Shown: positions 33,145-42,496 of the stretch, piece by piece
How positions within the stretch are numbered: the stretch's first letter is position 1
Layout: each line of letters opens with the position of its first letter
Program-made: the position numbers and the translations under genes
The notes under the pieces: model-generated
Seen by the model: the letters and a program-made list of their open reading frames with translations, nothing else
What the model was told of the DNA's origin: nothing
Database searches by the model: none
NCBI RefSeq assembly: GCF_014836985.1
Contig: NZ_JACSPU010000005.1
Location: 345,499 to 409,498, forward strand
Source of the DNA: Planococcus wigleyi
GTDB lineage: Bacteria > Bacillota > Bacilli > Bacillales_A > Planococcaceae
DNA length: 64,000 nt
Direction: 5' to 3'

Positions 33145-34275
33145 ATGAAAAAGATCTCATTTTTAGGCTTTTTGATTTTATTGCTGCTGGTGCTTTCCGG
33201 GTGTTCAACCTTCAATTCCGGCAGTGCAGCCACCGGTCAATCGGCGGATACAAGCACATCCAAATTTCCAGACAATCCAAACACAGACCTTGAATTCGAC
33301 ACAGACAAACTGCAGGATATTTGGCTGGCCGGCGGTTGCTTCTGGGGAGTCGAGGCTTATATGGCACGGGTTTACGGCGTCTATGACGTCACCTCGGGTT
33401 ATGCAAACGGCAACACCGAAAATCCGAGCTATGAAGAAGTGATCCATGACAATACCGGACATGCCGAAACAGTCCACGTCCGATACGATCCCGAACGTGT
33501 GGACTTGGAGAAGTTGCTTGGCCATTATTTCATGATCATCGATCCGACACTTCTGAACCAGCAAGGAAATGACCGTGGTGAGCAATACCGGACCGGCATT
33601 TATTATGAAAGTGAAGCCGACCGTGCTGTCATCGACAAAGCAGTTGCTGCAGAGAAAGAACGCTATGACGATCCGATCGTCACTGAAGTCGAAGCGCTTG
33701 AACATTATTACCTGGCAGAAGAATACCACCAGGATTACCTTGAAAAAAATCCGGATGGCTATTGCCACGTTGAGTTTGATACGTTGGAAGATCAGGAAAT
33801 TGAAGGAGGCGCTCAGTCATTGATCGATCCGGCGCTTTATCCGAAACCAAGCGACGAAGAATTGAAAGCGAAGTTGACGGACATCCAATATGAAGTGACA
33901 CAGGAAGACGCGACTGAACCTTCTTTCTCCAATGAATACGATGGTTTCTACGAACCGGGCATTTATGTGGACATCACTACCGGAGAGCCCTTGTTCTCTT
34001 CTGCGGATAAATACGACTCCACAACCGGATGGCCGAGTTTCACCAAACCCATTGATCCAGCTGTCGTCACTGAGCATGAAGACGGCATGCTGTTCATGAA
34101 ACGGACTGAAATCAGAAGCCGCGCCGGCGACAGCCACTTGGGGCACGTTTTCAATGACGGACCCAAAGACAAAGGTGGACTTCGCTATTGCATGAACAGC
34201 GCCGCCCTGCTGTTTATCCCAGAAGCGGAAATGGAAGCAGAAGGCTACGGCTTTTTGCTGGATAAAGTTAATTGA
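33145..34275 (+). CDS. msrAB: Lipoprotein MsrA-MsrB fusion, methionine sulfoxide reductase
   Basis: 376 residues. Lipobox LSGC near residue 19, then MsrA (catalytic Cys in [12 protein letters not shown], about 60-210) and MsrB ([28 protein letters not shown], catalytic Cys in [11 protein letters not shown], about 240-370). It repairs both S and R methionine sulfoxide, and the lipobox places it outside the membrane. The CxxC zinc pairs of many MsrB proteins are absent. ATG 33145 has CAGGAG at 7 bases. A CcdA or thioredoxin partner needed for recycling is not in the window. Confidence 0.95.
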   Translation: MKKISFLGFLILLLLVLSGCSTFNSGSAATGQSADTSTSKFPDNPNTDLEFDTDKLQDIWLAGGCFWGVEAYMARVYGVYDVTSGYANGNTENPSYEEVIHDNTGHAETVHVRYDPERVDLEKLLGHYFMIIDPTLLNQQGNDRGEQYRTGIYYESEADRAVIDKAVAAEKERYDDPIVTEVEALEHYYLAEEYHQDYLEKNPDGYCHVEFDTLEDQEIEGGAQSLIDPALYPKPSDEELKAKLTDIQYEVTQEDATEPSFSNEYDGFYEPGIYVDITTGEPLFSSADKYDSTTGWPSFTKPIDPAVVTEHEDGMLFMKRTEIRSRAGDSHLGHVFNDGPKDKGGLRYCMNSAALLFIPEAEMEAEGYGFLLDKVN

Positions 34276-34286
34276 TCTATCTGCCC

Positions 34287-34323
34287 GAAAAGACATTCAG
34301 CATCAAGCTGAGTGTCTTTTTTT
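34287..34323 (+). terminator. Terminator after msrAB
   Basis: AAAGACATTCAGC pairs with GCTGAGTGTCTTT (one G-T type mismatch), followed by T. Confidence 0.85.
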
Positions 34324-34334
34324 AAACAAAATTA

Positions 34335-34374
34335 AAAGCAGAAGCAAGGAAAATTTAATTTCCTGCTTCTGCTT
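34335..34374 (-). terminator. Terminator of the yitJ-metH operon
   Basis: AAGCAGAAGCAAGGAAA pairs with TTTCCTGCTTCTGCTT with a one-base bulge, and T-rich sequence follows on the minus strand. It lies beyond the type A repeat, so the repeat is in the 3' untranslated region. Confidence 0.8.
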
Positions 34375-34387
34375 ATTATTTTGTTTA

Positions 34388-34545
34388 CGTATTGTCCAGC
34401 TACACGGCTACTTCCGCTTTTCTTCTTGTCCAGCTACAGCGCCCAGCTCTTTGGGTCATAAGCCAACCCAGCGCCGTGGCAAAGAGCGCCACTTTGCCGG
34501 TCTGCCTTATGCCCGGCAGAGCTACACGGCCGTTTCCGCTTTTCT
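34388..34545. repeat. Bacillales intergenic repeat, type A copy 2
   Basis: Contains TTGTCCAGCTACACGG, CTTGTCCAGCTACAGCGCC, GGCAGAGCTACACGGCCG and CGCTTTTCTTC, partly repeating itself. An inner segment (AGCGCCGTGGCAAAGAGCGCC) may fold. It starts right after the metH stop. Related to 2140-2244. Confidence 0.7.
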
Positions 34546-37500
34546 TCATTGATCCACAATAAAATACCTTGCATCAGGATGGGCAAAAACGATTGCCGAT
34601 ACGGAAGCTTCGGGATCCATCATGTATTCTTCTGTCAGATGGACGCCGATGTCCTCGGGTTTGATGAGGTTGAACAGTTTTGCCTGGTCTTCCAGGTTCG
34701 GACAAGCCGGGTAGCCGAAAGAAAAGCGCTGCCCCTGGTATTTCGCAGCAAAGCGTTCGCGCATCGAGAAATCCGTTGCGTCGGGGAAGCCCCATTGGTC
34801 GCGGATTTCCTGATGGATGCGTTCGGCAAAGCCTTCTGCCAATTCCAGCGCAGTTGCCTGAAGTGCATGGCTTTCCAGGAACTTGCCTTGTTCTTTCAAA
34901 CGTGTTGCTTCGTCACGGACACCGAATCCTGCAGTCACTTGCATAAAGGCCACATAATCCATTACCCCGCTGTCGACCGATTTCAAATAATCGGCCAGGC
35001 ATAGGAATGGCGGAGCCGATTGGCGCGGGAACGTAAAGCGTTCGATTTCCGTTTTGGCGTCTTTCGGGTCGTAGATGACGACATCGTCGCCGTCACTTTG
35101 AGCCGGGAAAAATTGATAAAGTCCAGATGGCTTCAATAAGCCGGAGCCCAAGAAATTCGTAGCCAGTTCATGCAGCTGAACCGCACGCGGATCCCCATTT
35201 GCCAGGGTTTTATCATTATAGCCTTTCAGCCCAAGATGATGGCCGATCAAGGTGCGCATGTTGACGTAAGGATACAGGTGCGCCACTGAATATTCCTTCA
35301 GCACATGGCGCCGTAAATCATTCGGTACGTAAACCGGTACGTCTTCACGAACCGTCTTGACCGGCTTTTCAGCAACAGCAACAGCCGGCTTGGCTGCGCG
35401 CGCTGCTTCAGAAGCTTGGCGCTTTTCCTGTTGGGCATCCAATTCCAGCAGCAATTCCTGTTTGCCGGCTCCACTTTGGAGACGGTTGGCCAGATCCAGC
35501 CCCTGCATCGCGTCTTTTGCATAGATGACCGGTCCATCGTATTCCGCTGAAATCTTGGTTTCCGTAAAGCGTCTCGACAAAGCCGCGCCGCCTACCAGAA
35601 TCGGCACATCGATGCCCGCTTCCTTGAAATCCTGGGCGGTGATGACCATCTGTTTTGCAGACTTGACCAGCAAGCCAGACAAGCCAATCATGTCCGGCTT
35701 TTCTTTGCGGATCACTTCAATCAAAGTCGCCGGCGACACTTTAATGCCGACATCGATTACTTTAAAGCCATTATTGCTCAAAATGATTTCGACCAGGTTT
35801 TTACCGATGTCGTGGACATCGCCTTTTACGGTAGCCAGAACGATTTTTCCTTTTCCGGAATCGTCTTCTTTCTTCTCCATGAACTGTTCAAGGAATGAAA
35901 CCGCGGCTTTCATGACGCCGGCACTTTGCAGCACTTCGGCGACAATCAATTGATTGTCATTGAACAGCCGGCCAACTTCAGCCATTCCTTTCATCAAAGG
36001 TCCATTGATAACATCCAGCGGTTCATCGTACATCTCCAGAGCTTTTTCCAAGTCTGGAATCAACCCTTCTTTTGTGCCTTCGATAATGTAATAAGCCAAA
36101 CGGTCAGGCACCGTTTTCGGGATATCGTCTTCGGTCTTTTCTTTTTTCTTATCGCGGTAGAAAGCGGTGAATTCAGCTAAAGTTTCATCAGTTGTCGTAA
36201 ACAGCAATTCATTGGCCATATCGATTTCCAGCTTCGGAATCGATGCATAACGCTCCAGTTTTTCTGTATTGACGATGGCGTAATCCAATCCAGCCTGCGT
36301 ACAGTGGTATAGATAAACCGCATTCAGCACTTCACGGCCAACCGGCGGCAAACCGAAAGATACGTTGCTGACGCCAAGAATGGTCAAAGCTCGCGGCATT
36401 TTTTCCTTGATCAGGCGAATGCCTTCAATGGTTTCTACTGCAGAGCCGATGTATTGCTGATCTCCTGTACCGACCGGGAAGACCAGTGGATCGAAAATGA
36501 TATCTTCCGGTGCCAGACCCCATTTATTGACCAGCAGATCATAAGACCGTTCGGCAATTTCCAGTTTGCGCTCACGTGTAACGGCCATTCCCGGCTCGTC
36601 GATCGTTCCGACAACAACTGCTGCCCCATATTTTTTCACCAGCGGCATCACTGCGTCAAAACGCTCTTCCCCATCTTCCAGGTTGATCGAGTTGATGATT
36701 GCTTTGCCTTGTGAATATTTCAGCGCCACTTCAATGACTTCTTCATCCGTGGAATCAATCACCAATGGCACTTTGACTTTCTTGACAACTTCTTTCATGA
36801 AGTTCGTCATGTCTTCCACTTCATCCCGGTCCGGGTTCGCCAGGCAGATGTCAATGACATGCGCACCATTCTTGACTTGTGCACGGGCGATTTCGGCAGC
36901 CTCTTCAAACTGGCCATCGATGATCAAACGCTTGAATTTGCGGGAACCGATGACATTTGTGCGTTCTCCGATAAACAGCGGACGCATGGTTTCATCGTAT
37001 TGCAGCGGTTCGATCCCAGACACCACATGGCCGTGGTCAACCGGGTCCGGCTTTCTTGGTGCCAGACCTTCCATTGCTTCACGGACTGCTTTGATGTGTG
37101 CAGGCGTAGTTCCACAACAGCCGCCTACGACGTTCAACCAGCCTTTATCGGCAAAGCCGCGCAGTTTTTTCGCCAGTGATTCCGGCGTTTCATGGTAATG
37201 GCCATCTTCGTCCGGCAGGCCGGCGTTCGGGTAACAGCTGACATAGCCATCCGACAACTCCGATAGCGAGCGGATGTGGTCCGTCATGAATTCTGGTCCT
37301 GTTGCACAGTTCAAGCCGACCGACAAAGGTTTGACGTGTTCAATCGAGATGTAGAACGCTTCGATGCTTTGCCCGGCAAGTGTCGTGCCCATCGGTTCGA
37401 TGGTCCCTGACACCATAATCGGCAATTCGATTCCGGTTTCTTCAAACGCCTGTTTGATGCCGATGGTCGCCGCTTTGACATTCAGCATGTCCTGGCTTGT

Positions 37501-37986
37501 CTCCAACAAAATCAAATCCGCTCCGCCTTCAATCAAAGCCTTGGCTTGCACATAAAAGTTTTCCAGCATTTCATCGAATGTCGCGCCGCCCGTCACCGAC
37601 AATGTTTTCGTCGTCGGTCCAATAGCGCCGGCCACAAAACGCGGCCATTCCGGCGTTGAAAAAGCAGCAGCAGCCTTTTTGGCGATTTCCACTCCACGCC
37701 GGTTGATTTCCGCTGCCTGATTGCCGATTCCATACTCATCCAACACGATCGGCGTTCCGCCGAATGTATTGGTGCAAAGAATATCAGCTCCCGCTTCCAG
37801 ATAGGCCGCATGGATCTCTTCAATAACCTCCGGACGGATAATATTCAAATATTCGTTGCAGCCGTCAAATTCATCGCCGCCAAAATCCTCCGGAGAAAGA
37901 TCCGCATTCTGGATCATGGTTCCCATAGCTCCATCGATGATCAATATTCTTTTTTCGAGTTGTTGTTCAATAAGATGTTTGGACAT
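34546..37986 (-). CDS. metH: Cobalamin-dependent methionine synthase
   Basis: 1146 residues with all four modules. The homocysteine domain has zinc Cys in VGLNCATG and VGGCCGTTPAHI. The pterin domain follows (FIGERTNVIGS, then LVIDSTDEEV). The B12 domain carries DVHDIGKNL and its cobalt-ligand His. The C-terminal reactivation domain binds SAM (ERFAAKYQGQRFSFGYPACP). It methylates homocysteine using methyl-tetrahydrofolate. It overlaps the yitJ end by 20 bases, so it belongs to the SAM-riboswitch operon. A cobalamin supply is therefore needed. Confidence 0.97.
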   Translation of the reverse strand: MSKHLIEQQLEKRILIIDGAMGTMIQNADLSPEDFGGDEFDGCNEYLNIIRPEVIEEIHAAYLEAGADILCTNTFGGTPIVLDEYGIGNQAAEINRRGVEIAKKAAAAFSTPEWPRFVAGAIGPTTKTLSVTGGATFDEMLENFYVQAKALIEGGADLILLETSQDMLNVKAATIGIKQAFEETGIELPIMVSGTIEPMGTTLAGQSIEAFYISIEHVKPLSVGLNCATGPEFMTDHIRSLSELSDGYVSCYPNAGLPDEDGHYHETPESLAKKLRGFADKGWLNVVGGCCGTTPAHIKAVREAMEGLAPRKPDPVDHGHVVSGIEPLQYDETMRPLFIGERTNVIGSRKFKRLIIDGQFEEAAEIARAQVKNGAHVIDICLANPDRDEVEDMTNFMKEVVKKVKVPLVIDSTDEEVIEVALKYSQGKAIINSINLEDGEERFDAVMPLVKKYGAAVVVGTIDEPGMAVTRERKLEIAERSYDLLVNKWGLAPEDIIFDPLVFPVGTGDQQYIGSAVETIEGIRLIKEKMPRALTILGVSNVSFGLPPVGREVLNAVYLYHCTQAGLDYAIVNTEKLERYASIPKLEIDMANELLFTTTDETLAEFTAFYRDKKKEKTEDDIPKTVPDRLAYYIIEGTKEGLIPDLEKALEMYDEPLDVINGPLMKGMAEVGRLFNDNQLIVAEVLQSAGVMKAAVSFLEQFMEKKEDDSGKGKIVLATVKGDVHDIGKNLVEIILSNNGFKVIDVGIKVSPATLIEVIRKEKPDMIGLSGLLVKSAKQMVITAQDFKEAGIDVPILVGGAALSRRFTETKISAEYDGPVIYAKDAMQGLDLANRLQSGAGKQELLLELDAQQEKRQASEAARAAKPAVAVAEKPVKTVREDVPVYVPNDLRRHVLKEYSVAHLYPYVNMRTLIGHHLGLKGYNDKTLANGDPRAVQLHELATNFLGSGLLKPSGLYQFFPAQSDGDDVVIYDPKDAKTEIERFTFPRQSAPPFLCLADYLKSVDSGVMDYVAFMQVTAGFGVRDEATRLKEQGKFLESHALQATALELAEGFAERIHQEIRDQWGFPDATDFSMRERFAAKYQGQRFSFGYPACPNLEDQAKLFNLIKPEDIGVHLTEEYMMDPEASVSAIVFAHPDARYFIVDQ

Positions 37987-39826
37987 GTATAGGATCGCTC
38001 TCTTTCTGTTGATCTAGTTGTCTGATGTAATGGATCAATTCCACGGTCATATCGTAACGGACAAACGGCGTGATCAGGTAGATGCCATGGAACAGTTCAG
38101 CCGCCGTATCGATCAATTCTTTCGCAATCTGGATGCCTTCTGCTGTTGCGCGGTCTTTGTCTTCACCGCAAGCGCGCATGCGTTCAAGCGCATCTTCCGA
38201 CAGCTTGATGCCCGGCACTTCATTGTGCAGGAATTCGGCACTGCGGATGCTCGTCAACGGCATGACTCCGATAAAAATCGGAGTCTCCAGGTGTTTGGTC
38301 GCTTCGTGGATTTCGATGATTTTCTCTTTTGTGTAAACCGGCTGCGAGATGAAATAATCCGCACCGCTTTCGATTTTCTTCTCAAGTCTCGCTACGGCCC
38401 GGTCCAGCACACGGACATTCGGGTTGAATGCCGCAGCGACTGAAAAGTTGGCTTTTTTCCGCAAAGGCTTGCCGGAAAATGAAATCCCTTCATTGAGCTT
38501 TTTGATCAATTGGATCAATTCCATGCTCGAGACGTCATAGACGCTGGTTGCTCCCGGGAAATCGCCGACTTTGGTCGGATCTCCTGTTACGGCGAGTATA
38601 TCATGGATTCCGAGCGCATCGAGCCCCATCAAATGCGATTGCAGACCGATCAGGTTGCGGTCACGGCAAGTAATGTGGGCAAGCGCCCGAATGTCTTGCT
38701 TGTGTTTGAGGATGGAGCCCATCGCCATATTGCTGATGCGCGGCGATGCCAAAGAATTGTCCGCCATGGTTACGGCATCCACTCCGGCCTCGTTCAAAGC
38801 GGCAGAGCCTTCCAGGAATTTAGTGGTATCCAAATGGCGCGGTGTGTCCAGTTCCACAATGATGGTCCGTTCCGTTTTGGCTTTTTCATGAAGCGGTTTG
38901 ACTGCCAATGCTTCCGCTTCACGGATGACAATCGGTTTTCTTTCCGTGACTTCTTTATGGACAATCGGCGGCAAATGGTTCAGGTGCTTTTTCACCGCTT
39001 CAATGTGCTTTGGCGTCGTGCCGCAGCAGCCCCCAATTAAACGGACCCCTTCTTCTCTCAACAACAAAGCGGCGCGTCCAAAATAATCCGCTTCCGATTC
39101 ATAGACGATCCGCCCATCTTCTACATCCAGCAGGCTGGCATTCGGATAAGCTGACAAAAACGCTTTTTCAGGCAAGGTGACTTCTTCAAAAGCCTGGATG
39201 GTATGGTGAGGTCCCAGGCGGCAGTTGACGCCGACAATATCTGCGCCAAGCGTTTCCAATTGATGCAGGGCTTCATTCAACGACATTCCATTTTGCAGAA
39301 TGCCTGGATCATGCATAGATACTTGCGCAATCAATGGCGTGTCGGTCATCCCTTTCAGGTGCTTGACCGTTTCCGCGAGTTCTTCGAAATCGTAGTAGGT
39401 TTCCAGCAACAGACCGTCCGGATCTCCCGACAGCAAATGGCTTGCCTGCTGATCGACCATCGCAATGATTTCCTGCATGGTGGCATCGCTTTTCCGGATT
39501 CCGCGGATTCCGCCGATGGTCCCGAAAACAAATTGGCCGCCTGGCGCTGCCGCGCGTTTGGCGATGTCGATAGCGGCTTTATTGATATCAGCGACTTGCG
39601 CTTCCAAACCGTAGCGTGCCAGCTTCGCCGCATTCGCTCCATACGTGTTGGTCTGGATGATGTCCGCACCGGCTTTGATGTAATCCAGATGGATCTTCTC
39701 AATCACTTCCGGGCGCTGCAGGTTCAATTCCTCGTTGCAATATTCGATGCCATACGAATACAGCAATGTTCCCATGGCTCCATCCGCTGTCAAAATCCTG
39801 GTCTTTAATTCGTCTAATAAACCCAC
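37967..39826 (-). CDS. yitJ: Bifunctional homocysteine S-methyltransferase / methylene-THF reductase
   Basis: 619 residues. The N-terminal homocysteine methyltransferase domain has VGVNCRLGP and GGCCGTTPKHIEAV; the C-terminal (about 330-610) is a MetF-type reductase (IIVELDTPRH, ALAHITCRDRN, DILAVTGDPTKVGDFPG). It thus supplies methyl-THF to MetH next to it. GTG 39826 has GGGAGG at 8-9 bases and is preferred to the TTG at 39835, which abuts it. Controlled by the SAM-I riboswitch upstream. Confidence 0.95.
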   Translation of the reverse strand: MGLLDELKTRILTADGAMGTLLYSYGIEYCNEELNLQRPEVIEKIHLDYIKAGADIIQTNTYGANAAKLARYGLEAQVADINKAAIDIAKRAAAPGGQFVFGTIGGIRGIRKSDATMQEIIAMVDQQASHLLSGDPDGLLLETYYDFEELAETVKHLKGMTDTPLIAQVSMHDPGILQNGMSLNEALHQLETLGADIVGVNCRLGPHHTIQAFEEVTLPEKAFLSAYPNASLLDVEDGRIVYESEADYFGRAALLLREEGVRLIGGCCGTTPKHIEAVKKHLNHLPPIVHKEVTERKPIVIREAEALAVKPLHEKAKTERTIIVELDTPRHLDTTKFLEGSAALNEAGVDAVTMADNSLASPRISNMAMGSILKHKQDIRALAHITCRDRNLIGLQSHLMGLDALGIHDILAVTGDPTKVGDFPGATSVYDVSSMELIQLIKKLNEGISFSGKPLRKKANFSVAAAFNPNVRVLDRAVARLEKKIESGADYFISQPVYTKEKIIEIHEATKHLETPIFIGVMPLTSIRSAEFLHNEVPGIKLSEDALERMRACGEDKDRATAEGIQIAKELIDTAAELFHGIYLITPFVRYDMTVELIHYIRQLDQQKESDPIHVQTSY

Positions 39827-39848
39827 TCTTCTCAACCTCCCATATATA

Positions 39849-39879
39849 CAAAAAAAGCCTTCATGAAAAAGAAGGCTTT
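39849..39879 (-). terminator. Riboswitch-controlled terminator of yitJ
   Basis: AAAGCCTTC pairs with GAAGGCTTT around TTTTTCAT, with seven T following on the minus strand. It forms the off state when SAM is bound. Confidence 0.92.
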
Positions 39880-39896
39880 ACGATATCAAACTCGTT

Positions 39897-40004
39897 CCTT
39901 TTCATCTGCCAGACAATTTCTTGCCTGCTGGATTTAGCACCTGACCTTTCGGCTGGTTGCTGAAGCTTCATAGGGCCAGTCCCTCAACTTCTCTCGATAA
40001 GAAT
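39897..40004 (-). ncRNA. SAM-I (S-box) riboswitch of yitJ-metH
   Basis: On the minus strand the aptamer carries the S-box signatures CTTATCGAGAGAAG, GAGGGACTGGCCCTATGAAG, TTCAGCAACC and GGTGCTAAATCCAGCAG, in the right order. A terminator and the yitJ start follow. SAM shuts off methionine synthesis. The GATGAAAA 3' strand closes helix P1 imperfectly (one A-C mismatch). Confidence 0.95.
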
Positions 40005-40032
40005 TCACTATTCAGTTTTAAGTATTCTAAAT

Positions 40033-40061
40033 ATGGTACCTGTATCTGAAGAGCAGGTCAA
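40033..40061 (-). promoter_or_regulatory. Promoter of yitJ riboswitch transcript
   Basis: TTGACC (40061-40056) and TACCAT (40038-40033) lie 17 bases apart, about 30 bases before the aptamer. Confidence 0.65.
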
Positions 40062-40090
40062 GACAATCTGTCAAAAAACAATGAAATTTC

Positions 40091-40106
40091 TGTGATTTTT
40101 TTCACA
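40091..40106. promoter_or_regulatory. CRP/FNR-type palindrome
   Basis: TGTGA-N6-TCACA, where N6 is six T. It matches the Bacillus Fnr/CRP-family consensus exactly and lies about 30 bases upstream of the yitJ -35 box. It could also be chance in an A/T-rich stretch. No FNR-family gene is in the window. Confidence 0.4.
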
Positions 40107-40255
40107 ATGTATACGTTTAGTGTATAAATCAATTTTATACTTTCATCCAACCGTTGAAATTAGACCAGGAAAAGGGCGTTATATTTTTATAAAGGCACTT
40201 AGAAAAATTTCCGAATGCATTCCGATTTTTTGCAGTCCTGCAATTCAATTTTTCT

Positions 40256-41023
40256 TCAGGAAAATCGTCCATTGATAGAATTGAATCGTATGTCATGTAC
40301 ATCAAATCGATACCAAGTGAACGGCCCTTCTTCCAGCATCCAGCTGATTTCCATCTTCACTGGAACGGTCAGTCCCCCCACTTTCCGCTGCTTTTTAACA
40401 GTGCCCACGCACAGCAGGGGACGGGCGTCTTCTCCACTGTCTTTGTAGCGCCAGGCTTCCACTTTCAGCAATTCGTTTTGTTCATTGAAAAAATAAGTGA
40501 CAGAACCTTTAAGGCCTTCAAAATTCATGGTCGCTGTTGCGGAGTGTGCGTCCACCTCCTCCCAGGAAATGAAGGGACTGAGGACAGCCGAAGGATACCA
40601 GGCTAGCTCCATCAGGTAACGCTGGAGTGCGGATTCATTGGTCTTTTCATCATCAACTGTTTTGGAAATCGGAATAATGCCGGCGAGCTTGATATGCATG
40701 CCTGCCTTCCCTTCCAAAAAACTGTCTTTTCCTGTCACAACCAATCCTTTTCCCATTTTCAACTTCACGATCCATCGGAAAGCGGGTGGATCTGTATGGC
40801 TGATTTGTTCTGCTTCGGATACGGTCCACCGCTTCTGTTCCGGTTTCAGTTTCATTACCCCCGATTGCTTAAGGCTCACCAAATTGATTTGTTCATGGCC
40901 AATAGCTCCAATTTCGGATAACCACCCTTTTATACAGGTTGGCAGTGAGCTAATCATATCTGCTGTCAGTTTGTTGGAAATTGCCCGACCTTTTTTCTTT
41001 CCAGCTTTTTCTTTATTCTCCAT
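40256..41023 (-). CDS. DUF6544-like conserved protein
   Basis: 255 residues, soluble, with no membrane segment after a Lys-rich start. Features are LPTCIKGWLSEIGAIG near residue 30 and TYFFNEQNELLKVEAWRYKD. This pattern suggests the DUF6544 family, which is found in Bacillales but has no known role. AAAAGGAGGG precedes ATG 41023. Divergent from a broken PadR gene, its likely former regulator. Confidence 0.65.
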   Translation of the reverse strand: MENKEKAGKKKGRAISNKLTADMISSLPTCIKGWLSEIGAIGHEQINLVSLKQSGVMKLKPEQKRWTVSEAEQISHTDPPAFRWIVKLKMGKGLVVTGKDSFLEGKAGMHIKLAGIIPISKTVDDEKTNESALQRYLMELAWYPSAVLSPFISWEEVDAHSATATMNFEGLKGSVTYFFNEQNELLKVEAWRYKDSGEDARPLLCVGTVKKQRKVGGLTVPVKMEISWMLEEGPFTWYRFDVHDIRFNSINGRFS

Positions 41024-41162
41024 CGCTCTCCCTCCTTTTACTTGCTATACCTGTTTAATGAATGCATAAAGCATTTTCTTATTAAAATATATACAAAAAA
41101 TCAAAAAAAGAGTATGTTACAGCAAAGAAATCTATATGAACTTGATATAGGGAGGCGTATAA

Positions 41163-41381
41163 ATGGCTAGAGAAAATCATTCGCAATATGCCATTCTCGG
41201 TCTATTGACAACAGACTGCCGCACAGGCTATTCGATCAAGCAAATGATTGATACAAGCCTGAACCATTTTTGGAAAATCAGTTATGAATTCGGCTTAGCC
41301 AAAGCACTTGTAAAGAAAGCCATCACTCCTGCCCTTTCATCTGTCCGTCAACGCCTTAATAAGCAAGAACAATCCTCATAA
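41163..41381 (+). pseudogene. Truncated PadR-family regulator
   Basis: 72 residues. The first 40 (YAILGLLTTDCRTGYSIKQMI and SLNHFWKISY) match the start of the PadR winged helix. At residue 41, where intact relatives continue with a GQIYPTLK-type segment, the sequence jumps to EFGLAKALVKKAITPALSS, so the recognition helix, wing and dimer domain are missing. It appears to be a remnant left by an internal deletion. GGGAGG precedes the ATG. Confidence 0.7.
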
Positions 41382-41396
41382 GTTCAAAAGTAAAAA

Positions 41397-41421
41397 GCCT
41401 GTCTGAAGATTTCAGACAGGC
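41397..41421. repeat. Hairpin repeat, copy 1 (second copy 41853-41877)
   Basis: GCCTGTCTGAAGA and TTTCAGACAGGC form a terminator-like stem. An identical 25-base copy lies in the same orientation at 41853-41877, 456 bases away, with two flanking bases on each side also shared. The two bracket the type B repeats. Confidence 0.75.
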
Positions 41422-41499
41422 CCAGCTTGTAGACAAAAGAATATTTATGTCGCTCAAAGGGTGAATATGCAATTTGTTGTCTTTCTATTGGATCCTGCA

Positions 41500-41815
41500 C
41501 TCCAGGTGGACGCTTTCCTGCGAGCTTGCGACGAAGCTAGCGAAGCGATGCAGGAGCATATCTTTGCCCTTCGCCGCCTTGCGTTACGGATTTTTGTATG
41601 AAGGAGTTACTAAGTTTATTGGGACGATGACGATGGTTTCCGGATTCTGACTAGCAGGCTATTTCCTTTGATTGAAGCTACACGCCCCCGATCGGGCTGG
41701 CCACGGAGACTCCTGTGGGACAGCGAAAGCTGAAGACCCCGCAGGAACGCAGTGACGAGGAGGCTGAAGCTGAGCCCACGGAACGCGAAGTGGCCGGACC
41801 GGTTGGGGTATGCAC
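41500..41815. repeat. Inverted pair of Bacillales type B repeats
   Basis: The left half (about 41508-41600) has CCAGGTGGACGCTTTCCTGCG. The right half (about 41690-41815) has GACTCCTGTGGGACAGCG, GACCCCGCAGGAACGCAG and GAGGAGGCTGAAGC, the reverse-strand form of the same family. These non-coding repeats are common in Bacillaceae. No gene was found between 41382 and 41914. Confidence 0.65.
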
Positions 41816-41852
41816 CGCTATTCATTTTTGAAAGACTTTGTCTATAGTCTAA

Positions 41853-41877
41853 GCCTGTCTGAAGATTTCAGACAGGC
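41853..41877. repeat. Hairpin repeat, copy 2
   Basis: Identical to 41397-41421. It lies just beyond the end of the minus-strand gene ending at 41915 and could terminate it, although the T-run (TTTT) is on the plus side. Confidence 0.75.
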
Positions 41878-41914
41878 CTTTTGCTTGGGTTATTCAGTGC
41901 GGTTTCGCTCTCCA

Positions 41915-42496
41915 TTAAAAAAGGCTTTGCAGTTCCTTCACTGGCCGGACGTCCGGCTGCCCTTCGTAACTGGTAAATTCGATTTCACCGATGCGCATGC
42001 CGGCATTGTATTCGCCGATGATCGTATCCAGCAGAATAAATGAAGCCGAGACGAATTCATCTTCATTGTCTTCTGTAAACCCTTTGATGTACAAAATCAG
42101 GTTGACTTCATCGCTGTCTTTTTCGAAGGTGCAGAAAATGTCTTCCCATGACAGTTCAATTTCCCCATACTCGATGGAAACCTCTTCTTCCTGCGGCTGA
42201 CGAAACGCCACGATCGTAAAGAGTGGCAAATCAGGGGCTTGGCCGACCAGATTGATCACAGCGTCAAATGCTTCCACCATGCCATCAGCGCTGACGATGA
42301 ATTCCCGTTTTCCGTCCACCAGCCCTTCACTGAGTTCAAAAGCCAGATGCCGGTTTACTTTATGCAACTTCTTTTCCAATTGGTTAAAGAGCTTGTCTCT
42401 ACCGGAATCGTCCAAATCAAAATAGGCTTTTTTATTGTCTTCAAACCATTCCCAGAAAGCTGCTACCTTATCTTTTCTCTTCGGCAACCAATTCAT
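41915..42496 (-). CDS. Conserved hypothetical protein
   Basis: 193 residues, acidic, soluble, no signal peptide. Begins AFWEWFEDNKKAYFDL, followed by LFNQLEKKLHKVNRHLAFELSEG and REFIVSADGMVEAFDAV. I believe similar proteins exist in Bacillales but know no function or named domain. AAAGGGGA precedes ATG 42496 at about 7 bases. Real coding is supported by the Shine-Dalgarno and by frame length. Confidence 0.75.
   Translation of the reverse strand: MNWLPKRKDKVAAFWEWFEDNKKAYFDLDDSGRDKLFNQLEKKLHKVNRHLAFELSEGLVDGKREFIVSADGMVEAFDAVINLVGQAPDLPLFTIVAFRQPQEEEVSIEYGEIELSWEDIFCTFEKDSDEVNLILYIKGFTEDNEDEFVSASFILLDTIIGEYNAGMRIGEIEFTSYEGQPDVRPVKELQSLF

Noticed and set aside
39203..39808. 201-residue plus-strand frame
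   Set aside because: Antisense to yitJ in a region with conserved enzyme motifs.
41500..41815. Insertion sequence
   Set aside because: No transposase frame or terminal inverted repeats; the sequence matches the style of non-coding Bacillales repeats.
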